The notes beneath the pieces are model-generated. The model did no database searches, was not told the origin of the DNA, and saw nothing but the letters and a program-made list of their open reading frames with translations. Of a stretch of 64,000 nt of DNA, positions 1 to 10,779 are shown one piece after another. Source of the DNA: Prorocentrum cordatum (taxonomy: Eukaryota > Sar > Dinophyceae > Prorocentrales > Prorocentraceae); assembly GCA_963575745.1 (NCBI GenBank), contig CAUYUJ010022548.1, forward strand, positions 417,416 to 481,415, in the 5' to 3' direction. A program made the translations under genes and the position numbers. Every line of letters starts with the position of its first letter. Within the stretch, counting starts at the first letter, position 1.

Positions 1-46
1 GACGCCCCCGCGCATCGAGGATGGACCCCCTGTCCCCGAGGCCGAG

Positions 47-172
47 GCATCGCTGGGACGTGTGCATTTTTCCTTCGGCGAGGACCGTCGAGGAGCATCC
101 TTGATCATTTGGCGAAAGAACCACGCACGAAACCAAAAAAAAACAGGGAAGGGACGTCCGAGCGATGGCCAG
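47..172. repeat. Dispersed repeat A, copy 1
   Basis: A block beginning GGCATCGCT and ending GAGCGATGGCCAG recurs in the same orientation at 911-1018, with matching segments such as TTCCTTCGGCGAGGACC and AGGGAAGGGACGTCCGAGCG. This copy carries about 16 extra bases around position 108. No coding signal is visible. Confidence 0.8.
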
Positions 173-204
173 TCCCCCGCACGCGCAGTCCTCACCCCCC
201 CATA

Positions 205-405
205 GATTATGATGTTCCAACGTATTTTAGCCTTGATCACCAGAAAGAACTTCGAGCACCAAGAGAGTGCCGAGACTGAAGGGTTTTCACGTGTCGGGCC
301 CTGGGAGGCGATACTCGTTCAGGATTGCTCCGATACTTTTCTAGGTGCTCGAAATGATTTTTGGGATGTGGTCCTTAAGTACGATGGGAGCAACATAACC
401 CATGG
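205..405. repeat. Repeat B copy 1 with perfect 10-bp terminal inverted repeats
   Basis: An inner 103-bp element (251-353) begins TTCGAGCACC and ends with the exact inverse GGTGCTCGAA. The element and its flanks recur at 48353-48575, and a decayed inner element lies at 3471-3575. The shared flanks mean the whole 200-bp block was copied as a unit, so target duplications cannot be judged. It resembles a small non-autonomous TIR element. A weak 115-codon frame across it is not convincing as a gene. Confidence 0.65.
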
Positions 406-418
406 AGTAGATCTTGGC

Positions 419-556
419 TGTTTCTTGGCGCCTGTTTCGAGCGGGTGGAGTCTCCCCCAGGGGCAGCATTCCCGCAAGCGGTTGCAGGAAGCAGAGGTCT
501 GGAGCCAGACCCCCCCCCCTCCCCCCCTTTCCGCCAAATTTCGAAACGCCGAGTAA
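419..556. repeat. Dispersed repeat C, copy 1
   Basis: The stretch from TGTTTCTTGGCGCCTGTTTC through a C-tract to CGAAACGCCG matches 42240-42382 in the same orientation. The copies share GAGCGGGTGGAG-like and AAGCAGAGGTC segments. It directly follows repeat B here but is 6 kb away from repeat B at the other locus. Confidence 0.7.
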
Positions 557-782
557 AGAGAAAGCGCTCACAAATCCGTCCATCTTGACGGATCCATCCT
601 GACGCGCTGATACAGTCGGCCCAGATTAGTAGGTCGACCCTGCCAAATCAAGGGTACCTTTGTGTCCTGTGCCTCGCGACACGTGCCTTCTTACACTCCT
701 ATGGCGATGTGGCCCTCGGAAGGGTTTTGTGTCTTCTCGCGTGTCCTGTTCAATCAAGGCCGACTGTACTCCCGTTTTGAAG

Positions 783-860
783 CGCAAGACGTACCGTGCT
801 CAAAACGTCCGTGCTGATACGCTGCGTGTTGGTTCCACATAAGTGGCCCACGTGCTTGCG
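783..860. repeat. Dispersed repeat E, copy 1
   Basis: The core GTACCGTGCTCAAAACGTCC followed by a GATACGCTGCGTGTTGGTT-like segment recurs at 8026-8103. The rest of 560-900 shows no gene. Confidence 0.65.
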
Positions 861-910
861 AGCGTGTCGTCGCTTCGAACGTAAGTGTTCAGCCTACGTG
901 CTGAGCTCTT

Positions 911-1018
911 GGCATCGCTCGGACGTGTGTATCTTTCCTTCGGCGAGGACCATCGAGGAGCATCCTGCATGAAACCAAAAGAAGCACAGGGAAGGGACGT
1001 CCGAGCGATGGCCAGAGC
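911..1018. repeat. Dispersed repeat A, copy 2
   Basis: Second direct copy of the block at 47-172, about 85 percent alike by eye. Confidence 0.8.
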
Positions 1019-2050
1019 TCCGTGTCAGCACGCTACGGGTTGCGCGTTTTCGGATGCAGCTCCTGGGAGGTCGAATTCTGACTTTGCCCTGGTCCGACAT
1101 CAGGCTTGATCTGGCTGAGTCCCGCTTGATCCGGCCTGTCATTCGGGCGTTGCTAGAGGTGCCCCTGGCCCAATGTGCCCCCAGGATGTCCAAGGAGGCC
1201 TCCACGGCTTCCAGAGCACTCACTACGACGCGCACAGGGCTCCAGGGGCTCCAAAATTCAACGGAAAGCTGGGGGCACCTAGGGGCACCTTTAGCAACCC
1301 CCGAATAATCCCGCTCGCTCCGCCGTAAATCCGGCTAAATCCGCGGCCCAATCCGGCGTCAACGGCTCCCCCCCTGAGGCTCCATTCTCCCGAATCTTCC
1401 CGACCATGACGAAAGAACAACACGCACCCATACCCATAGGTGGGACGCAGGGGGCTATGGGTGTGTGTTGTCGGATGGGGGCCCCCGCTCGAAAGGAAGC
1501 GCTCCCCAGCATCCGACAACCCGCACCCATACCCATGGCCAGCCCTCCTCCCAACGTTCCCCCTACGGTCCCGCTTATGATTCAGAAACCTCCCCCCGGA
1601 AAGCTGGCCCAGCGTCTCTTGACCAACTTGCCAGAACGTTGGCTCTTGGTAGCGCTCCAGTTCCGGTTTGTGCTGGTTCGGCTCCAAAAGTTGGCCCAGC
1701 GTTTCCTTAAGAAATTTCTGAGAAGTTGGCCCATTTTTCTTAATTGATAATTATCTTAATCATATGTTTGATTGCATGGGTATGGTCGGAAACTGGAGCA
1801 TATACATTACCAGTGGCGGGCTGTTTTTCAATCCCAGTACTTTGTGAGGGTCGGGGACGACGCTGGGGTGGTGTGGTGTATACTTTCTTCCCCGATGTCC
1901 CAGGGAAACAACGAGACATGTATGATCGCGGGCTCAGGGTCCTCGGGCCCCCCCTCCCCCAGATGGGATGGATCCCAGGGTCCTCGGGCCCCCCCCCCAG
2001 ATGGGATGGGGGAAGGAGGAGGAGGAGGAGGAGGAGGAGGAGGACGTCGA
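1019..2050. other. Gene-free stretch with a local hairpin
   Basis: No supported gene. The segment at 1453-1478 (CTATGGGTG... GTCGGATG) is complementary to 1509-1537 (CATCCGACAA... ACCCATACCCAT), and a third ACCCATACCCATAGG lies at 1425-1440, giving a folded-back structure. At 1600-1740 the motif AAGTTGGCCCAGCGT recurs in degraded form. At 1930-2010 a 30-bp unit with GGTCCTCGGGCCCCCC is repeated twice. Confidence 0.5.
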
Positions 2051-2056
2051 CGACGG

Positions 2057-2440
<384 letters not shown>

Positions 2441-3470
2441 CGGCGGCGACGACGTCGAGCACCGGAGCTGTCAACATGACGCCAATCCCAGCCACACGCC
2501 GCACCCACACCGCACCCACAGAGGGGGAGGGAGGGGGGGAGGAGGACCATGGGGTCACCCCGCACACACTCACAGTAACACACCACACCCACACCACATC
2601 CACAGGAAGGGGGGAAAGCCACCACGCCACGCCCACGCCCACGCCCACAGGGGGGGGGGGGGGGGGCATCGCGCGGGGGGGGGGGGGCGATGGCATGAGC
2701 ATGGGGGGGGGGGTCCCAAACCCTCGACCATGTTTGCACCAGGGTCCCGTATACACCAGGATCCGCTCCCCAGTGCAAATTTCAATGCAGGGCCGGAAAA
2801 AGCGTCGGTGTATCTGAAGTTCGATTACTTATATGGGTGTGTGCTGTTCGCTCGTCAGGCCAGGACCTCCCAGCAGCTGCCGCCTGATGTGCTTCGCCTC
2901 GGGGGGCGCGCCACAAAGATCCCGACGCCCGTCGCTCGAGGCGGCCCCCCGGCCGAGGCGGCGCGAGGCGTCCAGGAGGACCAGGAGGCCCAACCCCCGG
3001 GGGGACCACGAGCGCGCGAGGGAGGCCAGCCACGCGCAGAGGGCGGTATGAGGGGGGGAGGAGGAAAGATACCCATGCCTCTACCTTGCCCTCGCTTCCC
3101 CAACTCTGGGCCTCCTCGGAGGCCCTCGTCGCCACCGCTGGACTCGCCTCGGAGCCCGGGTCCGAGCGCACCCCGGGAGACGTCCGGGAAGGAGCGGTAG
3201 CGGTACTGTTGGGTTCCCCCGGTGGGCGGGGAGGGGGGGAGGCTTCTTAGAAGCGCCCCCGCTTCTTTGGAGGCGCGGGCCTTGTCTATAGATGTGAGGC
3301 CGGGGCCTTCAAAGAAGCAGCCTGCTCCTAAGGGGCCTTCCCCCCTCCCCCTACCCCCTTGTGCGCGCCGCCGGGGAAGGCCGCCGTTGCCCCTCGGCAC
3401 TGGCCCCGCTCCGGTGGCCCTGGCCTGCGGGCCCGGGCCCGCCCCTCCCCGCGGGTTGTGGTGAAGGAGT
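2441..3470. other. GC-rich stretch without a supported gene
   Basis: Contains CACACC-rich and poly-G runs (2648-2715) and GC-rich unique sequence to 3470. Open frames exist on both strands but have no recognisable domain. Confidence 0.4.
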
Positions 3471-3575
3471 TTCGGAGCACCAAGAAGGTACCGAAACTGC
3501 AGGGTTCTCACTCGTCGGGTCCTGGGAGGCGCTGCTCGTTCGGCACCGTTTCGGCACTCCTCTGGGTGCACGGAA
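3471..3575. repeat. Repeat B copy 3 (decayed)
   Basis: TTCGGAGCACCAAGAAGGTA, the CGGGTCCTGGGAGGCG core and a decayed right end near TGGGTGCACGGAAC parallel the inner element of repeat B at 251-353 and 48398-48516. Its inverted ends are no longer perfect. A (GGA)n run follows at 3688-3760. Confidence 0.6.
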
Positions 3576-3805
3576 CTATTGCGAAGGCCTTACGGCCGGT
3601 GCCGCCGACCCTGAAGACGGCGACGACGAGGACGACGAGGATGTTGAGAAGCAGGTGGCGGAGGACGCTAGGGAGCAGGAGCGGCGAGGAGGAGGAGGAG
3701 GAGGAGGAGGAGGAGGAGGAGGAGGTGGAGGAGGAGGAGGAGGAGGAGGACAAGGAGGGGGGGGGAGAGGGACGAGGAGGGGAGGAGGGGGGGGGGAGCA
3801 GGGAT

Positions 3806-3835
3806 CCCCCCTGTAGGAGGACACGCCCGACCTAA
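3806..3835. mobile_element. TIR element family, right end only
   Basis: CCTGTAGGAGGACACGCC followed by CGACCTAA is the right terminus of the small TIR family described at 52456. No left end lies within several hundred bases upstream, so this is a truncated copy or a solo end. Confidence 0.7.
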
Positions 3836-3836
3836 C

Positions 3837-3920
3837 GCTGGGCCTGCCAGGAGCCCACGAACGTGGCGACACGTGCACAGCTGGCAGCTCCCCAGGGCGC
3901 TGCGGGGTCTCGTCTGGGTC
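3837..3920 (-). repeat. Inverted solo monomer of the 101-bp repeat
   Basis: Its reverse complement reads GACCCCGCAGCGCCCTGGGG, then CGTTCGTGGGCTCCTGGCAG, matching the unit of the arrays at 26.6-29.7 kb. It begins directly after a TIR-element right end. Confidence 0.65.
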
Positions 3921-3947
3921 CCGCGCCCCCCCACGCTCCGCTGGGCT

Positions 3948-4022
3948 TGAGTCGGGCATGTCCCTCTACAGGAGGAATATCCAAAAATAAATCCATCTGT
4001 AGGGGGGCACGCCCGACCTAAG
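3948..4022 (+). mobile_element. Short TIR element (75 bp)
   Basis: Left end TGAGTCGGGCATGTCCCTCT with ACAGG, right end CTGTAGGGGGGCACGCCC then GACCTAA. Flanks GCTGGGCT (3940-3947) and GCTGGGCC (4023-4030) agree at 7 of 8 positions and look like a target-site duplication. Only a short interior remains, so it cannot be autonomous. Confidence 0.75.
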
Positions 4023-4023
4023 G

Positions 4024-4105
4024 CTGGGCCTCCCAGGAGCCCACGAAAGTGGCAACATTTGCCTGGCTGGCAGCCCCCCAGCGAGCCGGGAGGTCTCGTC
4101 TAGGT
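4024..4105 (-). repeat. Inverted solo monomer of the 101-bp repeat
   Basis: CTGGGCCTCCCAGGAGCCCA then CGAAAGTGGC is the inverse of the array consensus at 26.6-29.7 kb. The TIR element at 3948 sits next to it. Confidence 0.65.
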
Positions 4106-4269
4106 CCGCGTGCTGTAGGCTCGCGTCGTGTCGACTGGCGGCGACCTCGCCGCCCGCGTTCCACGTTGAACGCCACCTGCGACCCAGAAGCGGTCGATCG
4201 TTCAAGGTACGTAGCACCCCGCAATTCCGGAAAAGAGTGAGGGGGCGGGCGCGGGCGACGCGGGCGTCG

Positions 4270-4830
4270 AGCCGGCGGACCGCCGCAGGCGCCGAAGTTT
4301 TGGCTTGTTCAGTGAACGTAGTTTTGGTCGCGGGTGGGTCGCGGGCTCTCCACCTCCACCTGGAAAGAATTCAAAAAACAGCCCGCCGCAGGCGCCGAAA
4401 ATTTTGATTTGTACACTGAACGCGGTTTGTGTCGCAGGTTCTCCATCTGGAACGAATGCACAAGAAACCCGCCGCAGGCGCCGAAGTTTTGGCTTGTTCA
4501 GTGAACGCAGTCTGTGTCCTGGATGGGTCGCAGGCTCTCCACCTCCACCTGGACGGAATTCAAAAACAGCCCGCCGCAGGCGCCGAAAATTTTGATTTGT
4601 ACACTGAACGCGGTTTGGGTCGCGGGTGGGTCGCAGGGTCTCCACCTGGAACGAATGCAAAAGAAGCCCGCCGCAGGCGCCGAACATTTTGGGTGGGTCG
4701 CGGGTGGGTCGCGGGTGGGTCGCGGTAGGTCGTGGACGCGGTTTGGGTCCCCGGTGGGTCGCAGGTTCTCCACCTAGAACGAATGCAAAAGAAACCCGCC
4801 GCAGGCGCCGAAAATTTTGGGTGGGTCGCG
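4270..4830. repeat. Tandem ~100-bp repeats with CCGCCGCAGGCGCCGAA
   Basis: The 17-base motif CCGCCGCAGGCGCCGAA occurs near 4281, 4382, 4470, 4570, 4669 and 4797. Shared segments follow it: TTTGATTTGTACACTGAACG and CTCCACCTGGAACGAATGCA. Unit length varies from 88 to 128 bp, with GGGTCGC runs expanding between units. Confidence 0.85.
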
Positions 4831-5148
4831 GGGTGGGTCGCGGGTGGGTCGGGGGTGGGTCGCGGTGTGTCGCGGGTGGGTCGCGGGTGGGTCGCGGGTG
4901 GGTCGCGGGGTGGGTCGGGGGTGGGTCGCGGGCGGGTCGCCGGTGGGTCGCGCGGGTGGGTCTCTGGGGGGGGGTCTCGGGATGGATCGCGGGCGGGTCG
5001 TGGAGTGGGTCGCGGGCGGGTCGAGGGTGGGTCGCGGGTAGGTTGCGTGGCGGGTCGCGGGTGGGTCGCAGGGTGGGTCGCGGGTGGGTCGTGGGTGGGT
5101 CGCAGGTGGGTCGAGGGTGGGTCGCGGGGCGGGTCGCGGGTGGGACGA
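4686..5148. repeat. GGGTCGC / GGGTGGGTCGC satellite
   Basis: About 460 bp of imperfect 7-12 bp units with GGGTCGCGGGTGGGTCGC as core. It runs out of the preceding ~100-bp repeats and ends in an (AAC)n microsatellite. It is not the TTTAGGG-type telomere repeat. Confidence 0.85.
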
Positions 5149-5149
5149 C

Positions 5150-5197
5150 GACAACAACAAACAACAAACAACAAACAACAAACAACAAACAACAAAG

Positions 5198-5234
<37 letters not shown>
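5150..5234. repeat. (AACAAC)n microsatellite
   Basis: ACAACAAACAACAAACAAC followed by a pure ACA run. A related (CAA)n sits at 7799-7842. Confidence 0.9.
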
Positions 5235-5235
<1 letters not shown>

Positions 5236-5256
5236 CACTTTACCCGAACGCTCAGT

Positions 5257-5432
5257 GTTCTCACCAGTGCCAGGGTTTTCATGCGACGCCAGCCAATACC
5301 CCCACTTTGTGGGGGGGCAGTGCAAGCTCTACCAAATATCCACACGACTCTTCGCCACCACCCACACCCAGCTTCCCGCCCTATGACGTTCGGACACTTC
5401 ACTTCGTGGCCTGCGGACGACCGTGGCTACTA
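5257..5432. repeat. Duplicated block D, copy 1
   Basis: From GTTCTCACCAGTGCCAGGG to CGACCGTGGCTACT, matching 7059-7234 at roughly 93 percent by eye. A three-fold tandem of ACCCACAGAAGTTGTTAAGC follows at 5451-5535. No gene is supported. Confidence 0.85.
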
Positions 5433-5668
5433 CACTGGCGTGGAGTACACACCCACAGAAGTTGTTAAGCCTACGTTCGTACACCCACAGAAGTTGTTAA
5501 GCCTTGTTAACCCACAGAAGTTGTTAAGCCTTCCACAGAACATCTGTTGCATATGATGCATATGGTACATGATACACATGATACACATGATACGTACTCA
5601 CAAGATAGTTGATCACATCTTTAGGGCAAATTCCTGAGGGATGTGGGAATACACAAGAGAGAGAGGAT

Positions 5669-5882
5669 ATGGTTGTCCCGATGGTTGTCTCGATGGTTGT
5701 CCCGATGGTTGTCCTGATGGTTGTGGTTGTCCCGATCGTTGTCCCGATGATTGTCCCGATGGTTGTCCTGATGGTTGTGCTTGTCCCGATCGTTGTCCCG
5801 ATGACTGTCCCGATGATTGTCCCGATGGTTGTCCCGATGGTTGTTCCGATGGTTGTCCCGATGGTTGTCCCGATGGTTGTGA
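5669..5882. repeat. 12-bp minisatellite CCCGATGGTTGT
   Basis: About 17 units of GGTTGTCCCGAT with point variation. One plus frame reads a cysteine-rich tetrapeptide repeat (Cys-Pro-Asp-Gly), the minus strand reads Gln-Pro-Ser-Gly, and other frames are open too. That is what a 12-bp repeat without stops must give. I treat it as a minisatellite, not a metal-binding protein gene. Confidence 0.85.
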
Positions 5883-6487
5883 GCGATGCCGGATCCTCAC
5901 GCCCCCCGCCGGAGGAGGAGGAGGAGGAGGAGCAGGACAAGGAGGAAAGGAGAGAAGAGAGAACGGAAGGAGGGGCGGGAACGGCGCTTGCACGCCCACC
6001 CACCGTCTTTTCCCCGCCGCGGCTCTAAAGAGACGAGTTCGTGTGCTCGTCATCTTCTGGCATACGCCCGTCCCTGATGGCACGGATGGGGCGCAATGCT
6101 GCCAGCTGGGCTCCTGGCAGAAATACATCAGGTGCCAAGTGTCCAAGCATGGTGCCGATACGCCTCCTCACGGATACATCGCCCGTGCGTGCGAGGGACG
6201 TTTTATTCTCGGCGGCCGAGGGCGCAACCTATGGCGCAACCGCAAGGGATTGTGGCCCCTGGCAGGCGCGCGAACCCCGTTGCAAGAGCGTGCGAAAGTA
6301 GCTCGCGCGAGCTCATGTAACATAAATGTTGGAAAACCATTGGTTTTTTTAGGATTCGGACAGCGCGCGCGGGTAGAAATTTTGAAAAGTCGTGCAGGTG
6401 TTTTTCGAGGACCTACGGTGCGATTCGTGTGATTTTATGATGCGCGGTGCTAAAATTCTTAAGAAGCCCAATGGTTTTTGGAGATTT

Positions 6488-7035
6488 CGGCGTGCGCGCG
6501 CGAAGAAAAAACGAATGTGTCCCGCATGGTATTATTTGACAGGGATGATGGCCCTGGCAGGTGCGCAACCGTTGTCGCAGAAGTTCGAAAAAGTTGCTCG
6601 CAAAAGCCCGTTTGACAGAAATGTTTAAAAAGTGTTGGGTTTCCTACGAATCCGCAAGAGCGCGCGGGATGAGATTTTGACAATTTTTTGTTGAAAAACC
6701 ATTGGTTTTTTGATGTTTTTATGTTAAAATCGCTGCGAACACTAAGGTTTTGGAAGGATTTCGTCTTGCGCGCGCGAATGTCCACTTTACCTTTTTTTTG
6801 CAAGGGATTCTTGAAATTTGATTATATTAGAACAAGAAATGTCATTTTCTATTGTTTTTTGCAAGGGAAAGCGGATTACAACAAAACAACCGGATCCTGT
6901 ACACACCCTCTTTTCTGAGGCTTCCTCACGAAAATGATGAAAATGTAGCTGCGGCCTAGGCGGCGCAGGGGGGGCGCGCACCAGGGGGCCCAACAATAAT
7001 TATTCTTTAGAATAAATAATGTTCAACAACAACAA
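6488..7035. repeat. Duplicated block X, copy 1
   Basis: From CGGCGTGCGCGCGCGAAG to AACAATAATTATTCTTTAGA plus a CAA tail. It recurs at 7260-7830 with about 90 percent identity by eye. It is relatively AT-rich, with poly-T tracts and TGTTAAAATCGCTGCGAACA. Degraded further units of the same motif lie at 6240-6480. No ORF of note. Confidence 0.85.
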
Positions 7036-7058
7036 TTACTAGCACGTGGGGACACTCC

Positions 7059-7234
7059 GTTCTCACCAGTGCCAGGGTTTTCATAGGAGGCGGGCAATAC
7101 CCCCACTTTGTGGGGGGGCCGGTTCAAGCTCTACCAAATTTCCAAACGACTCTTCGCCACCACCCACACCCAGCTTCCCGCCCTATGACGTTCGGACACT
7201 TCACTTCGTGGCATGCGGACGACCGTGGCTACTA
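7059..7234. repeat. Duplicated block D, copy 2
   Basis: Second copy of 5257-5432, lying between the two copies of block X, so D-X-D-X is a higher-order arrangement. Confidence 0.85.
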
Positions 7235-7259
7235 TTCAGGGCCCCGCGGCCGACGACGA

Positions 7260-7830
7260 CGGCGTGCGCGCGCGAAGAAAAAACGAATGTGTCCCGCATG
7301 GTATTATTTGACAGGGATGATGGCCCTGGCAGGTGCGCAACCGTTGTTGCAGAAGTTCGACAAAGTTGCTCGCAAAAGCCCGTTTGACAGAAATGTTTAA
7401 AAAGTGTTGGGTTTCCTACGAATCCGCAAGAGCGCGCGGGATGAAATTTTGACATTTTTTTTTTGAAAAACCATTGGTTTTTTGATGTTTTTATGTTAAA
7501 ATCGCTGCGAACACTAAGGTTTTGGAAGGATTTCGTCTTGCGCGCGCGAATGTCCACTTTACCTTATTTTTTGCAAGGGATTCTTGAAGTTTGGTTATGT
7601 TAGAACAAGAAATGTCCACTTTAGCTTATTTTTTGCAAGGGAAAACCGATCGTAACAACACAACCGGATCCGGACCCCCCGTTTTGCCTGAGACTTCCTC
7701 ACGAAAATGATGAAAATGAGGCTGCGGCCTAGGCGCGGCGGGGGGGTCGTGCACCAGGGGCCCCAACAATAATTATTCTTTAGAAGTAATAATGTTCAAC
7801 AGCAACAACAACAACAACAACACCAACAAC
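7260..7830. repeat. Duplicated block X, copy 2
   Basis: Second copy of 6488-7035, ending in an expanded (CAA)n at 7799-7842. Confidence 0.85.
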
Positions 7831-8025
7831 AACAACAACAACAGGAATCCGCATCGCGGAATACCATTTCAGCCACGCACCCAGGGACAGTGAATGACCG
7901 TTCGGTTCATCCCCCTCACTCTGATAACAATCCCCGTGGTGTCCAAAACCAACGCCCCAGTCGGCACGACACGACCCCGCCGTGCCCATTTCGGGCCTTA
8001 GCTGCCTCGATACGCCCGTTTTGTT

Positions 8026-8103
8026 ACGCAACGCGTACCGTGCTCAAAACGTCCGTGTCAATACGTTGCGTGTTGGTTCAACGTAATTATTTGCCCACGT
8101 TCC
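8026..8103. repeat. Dispersed repeat E, copy 2
   Basis: CGTACCGTGCTCAAAACGTC and TACGTTGCGTGTTGGTTCAA match 783-860. Confidence 0.65.
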
Positions 8104-9733
8104 ACCGTCAACGCGCCTAGTAAGGACGCGCGCCTTCATCTAGGGCAGCCTTGTGTCCTTGCCTCTGCGGCCAGCCCTTTACCGTTTTCACTGGTCGCCC
8201 GCCGCCCCAAAAGTCCCAGCTTCGTTCGGAATCCAGGGGTCCTGCGTCCTTGCCACCCGTCCCTAATGTTCGTTTTGGGTGCACGTCGGGCGCACAGAGC
8301 TTCGCGCGGTCTTCTGCCATCTTGCCCCTGCCCCCGGCGGCGCGGGGGGCGGGGCCGCAGGCGCAGCGGCGCGCTGCAGGACGCCACCCCGCCGCCGCTG
8401 CGCCGGTACGCGACCGCCTTCCCCGGGCACTGCAGGCGTGCCGCGAGCACCCACTTCGTTCAGGGGCGGCGTGAACCCCTGAGGATCTTTAGTTTTGCTC
8501 CCCCCCTGTTTCTTTCGGTGGGGAATAAGACTCGTCCTTCCTCTTCCAGTTGTCGTCGTCGTCGTCGTCGTCGTCATCGCAGTCGTGGTCATCGTCGTCC
8601 TTGTTGCGCGGCGGGTGCCGTGGAGAACTAATCAGTTCCCTATATTGGTGGGAGCTCAGTCCGTCAATAAGGGCGTCGAAACGAGAACTAGTTTCTACGA
8701 CTGGTAAGACTTTTAGGGGTTAGGGAGGGGGTGAGGCAACCACAATGGCCGAAGATGCCTCGAAGACGGTCCAAGCGGGTCCCAAGTCGGCCGGATTTGG
8801 CCTCGAACTGGCTCTATCTACTTCCATGGGTGCCCAGCATGAACTCACGAGGGCCCCCAACAGAGTCCGAAGAAGCCCAAGTGAGGGGGATGGGCTCAGG
8901 GGGAACGGCTTCGGGGCTGGAGGCTTTCGCGCGTTGGCGTCGCTTCTCGGCGCTCCTCCAGCCTCGGGACGCTGTCCAGCGGCTGCGCATCGCCGAGGGC
9001 CTCCCGGGGGTGGCCCAGAAGAGGTTTCGAGCGGCCGCGGGAGACCCGAGCTGAACGCCGGGCCAGGAGGGTATTCTGGGGATGGGCTCCGGGGGGGGAG
9101 CGCATCGACCCCCACCGCCGATGGGGGGCCAATGGCCCACCCCGCCCAGTACAGTCGGGGCCCTGAAGAAGGAACCCTTTTCGTTGGGGAGGGGCTCGGT
9201 GTTCCTTGTGCGTTTCAAAGTTTACCTCGGGTTTTCCTGAGGTGTTCCATGGGAAATCGAGGTTGAACTTATGGGAAAAGGGGCCTCGTTCCTTATGTAG
9301 GGTTCCTCAGGTCAAGGCCCCGACTGCAGCGTGCAGATTCGCTATCGGAGGCCCATCGCCGATCTGTCGGAGATGCCTCGGCCCGGCAGGCGTGCCGCTG
9401 GCGCCCGCCTCGTCGGCCGTCTGCGGGGGGGGGGGGCTTCAGTCGGTGCGGCGGCCACGCCGTGTGTCCGCATCGTCTGGCCGATCCCAGGGCTGGACCT
9501 AGACGGGGTTTTTGGCGATCTCGTGGGCCGTTTTCGTGTCAGCTTAGTTTTTCGGTATACAGGCGGATTCGATACGAAAAAAGCGAGGGAGTGCGGGAAA
9601 GGCGGGTTCGAGACAACAGCGAGGGAGAACGAGAACGAAACGAAAACGAAAAGCACCGTTCAGGCTCAGCCCTGGCCGATCCCCGTGCGATGGCCCCAGC
9701 GGGCCATGGCCTCCGGTGCTGGACCACTGGGCC
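8104..9733. other. GC-rich stretch, no supported gene
   Basis: Contains a (GTC)n run at 8551-8600 and long overlapping frames on both strands. A plus frame at 8745-9266 opens with a plausible start (MAEDASKTVQAGPKSAGFG) but degenerates into Gly/Pro-rich sequence, and the antisense is equally open. A fragment of repeat F (GGCCCATCGCCGATCTGTCG) lies at 9330-9375. Confidence 0.4.
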
Positions 9734-9890
9734 TAATTGGGGGGTTCCCTCTACAGGAGGAGAGTTCAAAAATAGTAGTACATAATAGTCTGGGGACGAT
9801 TTGTTTACCATTCTTGATGTTTTTCCATATTTGTCATATATTTTTGTTTTTCGCCCAAAATCCTCCTGTAGTGGGACACGGCCGACCTAA
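9734..9890 (+). mobile_element. TIR element (157 bp) with 9-bp target duplication
   Basis: The interior matches the family (CTCTACAGGAGGAG, AATAGTCTGGGGACGATTTG) and the right end reads CCTGTAGTGGGACACGGCC then GACCTAA. The direct repeat CACTGGGCC lies immediately on both sides (9725-9733 and 9891-9899). The left terminus has diverged. It carries no ORF, so it would depend on an enzyme supplied elsewhere. Confidence 0.8.
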
Positions 9891-10091
9891 CACTGGGCCA
9901 CGGTCACAATGTTGACGCGGACACTGTGGTCGTGGTCTGGTTCGGTGGTCGTGGTCACACATGGCGCAATTGTCGTCAGCACGCGGCGCGGCGACCAGCG
10001 GTCGTCAGCAGCGCACGGTGCGGAGACCATTGGGCCATGGTTCCGCATCCCAGGTGGGGATAGGTCCCGCGAGTCCCGAAGGGAGGGAGCA

Positions 10092-10200
10092 GCACACACA
10101 CAAACAAATCCACACAAACACACACACACACACATCTAGTATACGTATACTATATATACATGTATATATATATAGATATATATATATATATATATATATC
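10092..10200. repeat. (CA)n then (TA)n dinucleotide tracts
   Basis: CACA-rich DNA at 10092-10133 is followed by an almost pure TA/ATAG tract at 10138-10200. The TA tract is self-complementary. Sequence from 9900 to 10780 otherwise holds no supported gene. Confidence 0.9.
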
Positions 10201-10779
10201 CTCTTGGGGGATGACTAAGTCGGCCAGTGTGGCCAAGGCCATGCCAGTGGGGATGGGGATCGGTTGGACGATATTCAGTGTGGCGAATCAGTGGGGATTC
10301 GGGTGACCACACGGATTTGGGACTCGGGTCGTTCTCCGAGGACGCTTCGGGCGATTGGGGACTGCAGGAATTGCCCGCTGGATATTCCATGATTTCTGAC
10401 ACCTACTTTGAGCCAGTCGCATCATGACGTGGCACTTGTCCTAAGAAGGCCCACTATGCAGTAACAATCCCATGCCAGAAGTCTGAGCATCCACTGGTGA
10501 CAGTTCTGAAGCTGTGGACCAGGGGCGTATCATGGCGCCTCCAGACATCTCGAGACTTCCGACGGTCATCTTGATGGCCAGCCCAGGTGACCTGAGGCAC
10601 ATGATACCTCTTGGCGTGATTACTGTGATTATGTCGGTTCGGTTCGGTAGGTTGTTGTGCCGCTGCGTTCTTTCAGGATGTTCCCGGCCTGCCAGTTTGG
10701 GTTTAGGCGTCGTTATCGTTTTGGCATGGCATGTCTTCGATTGTTGTGTCGTCGCTGTCGTCCATGAGCAGGGAGGAGG

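Noticed and set aside
4690-5148. GGGTCGC tract as a possible telomere
   Set aside because: The motif is not TTTAGGG-like, is irregular and lies within other interspersed repeats.
5641-6432. Cysteine-rich Cys-Pro-Asp-Gly frame that could pass for a metallothionein-like protein
   Set aside because: A 12-bp minisatellite forces the tetrapeptide pattern; the reverse strand is open too and nothing upstream marks a gene.
8745-9266. 173-codon plus frame with a plausible start
   Set aside because: After about 45 residues it becomes Gly/Pro/Arg low complexity and the antisense frame is equally open.
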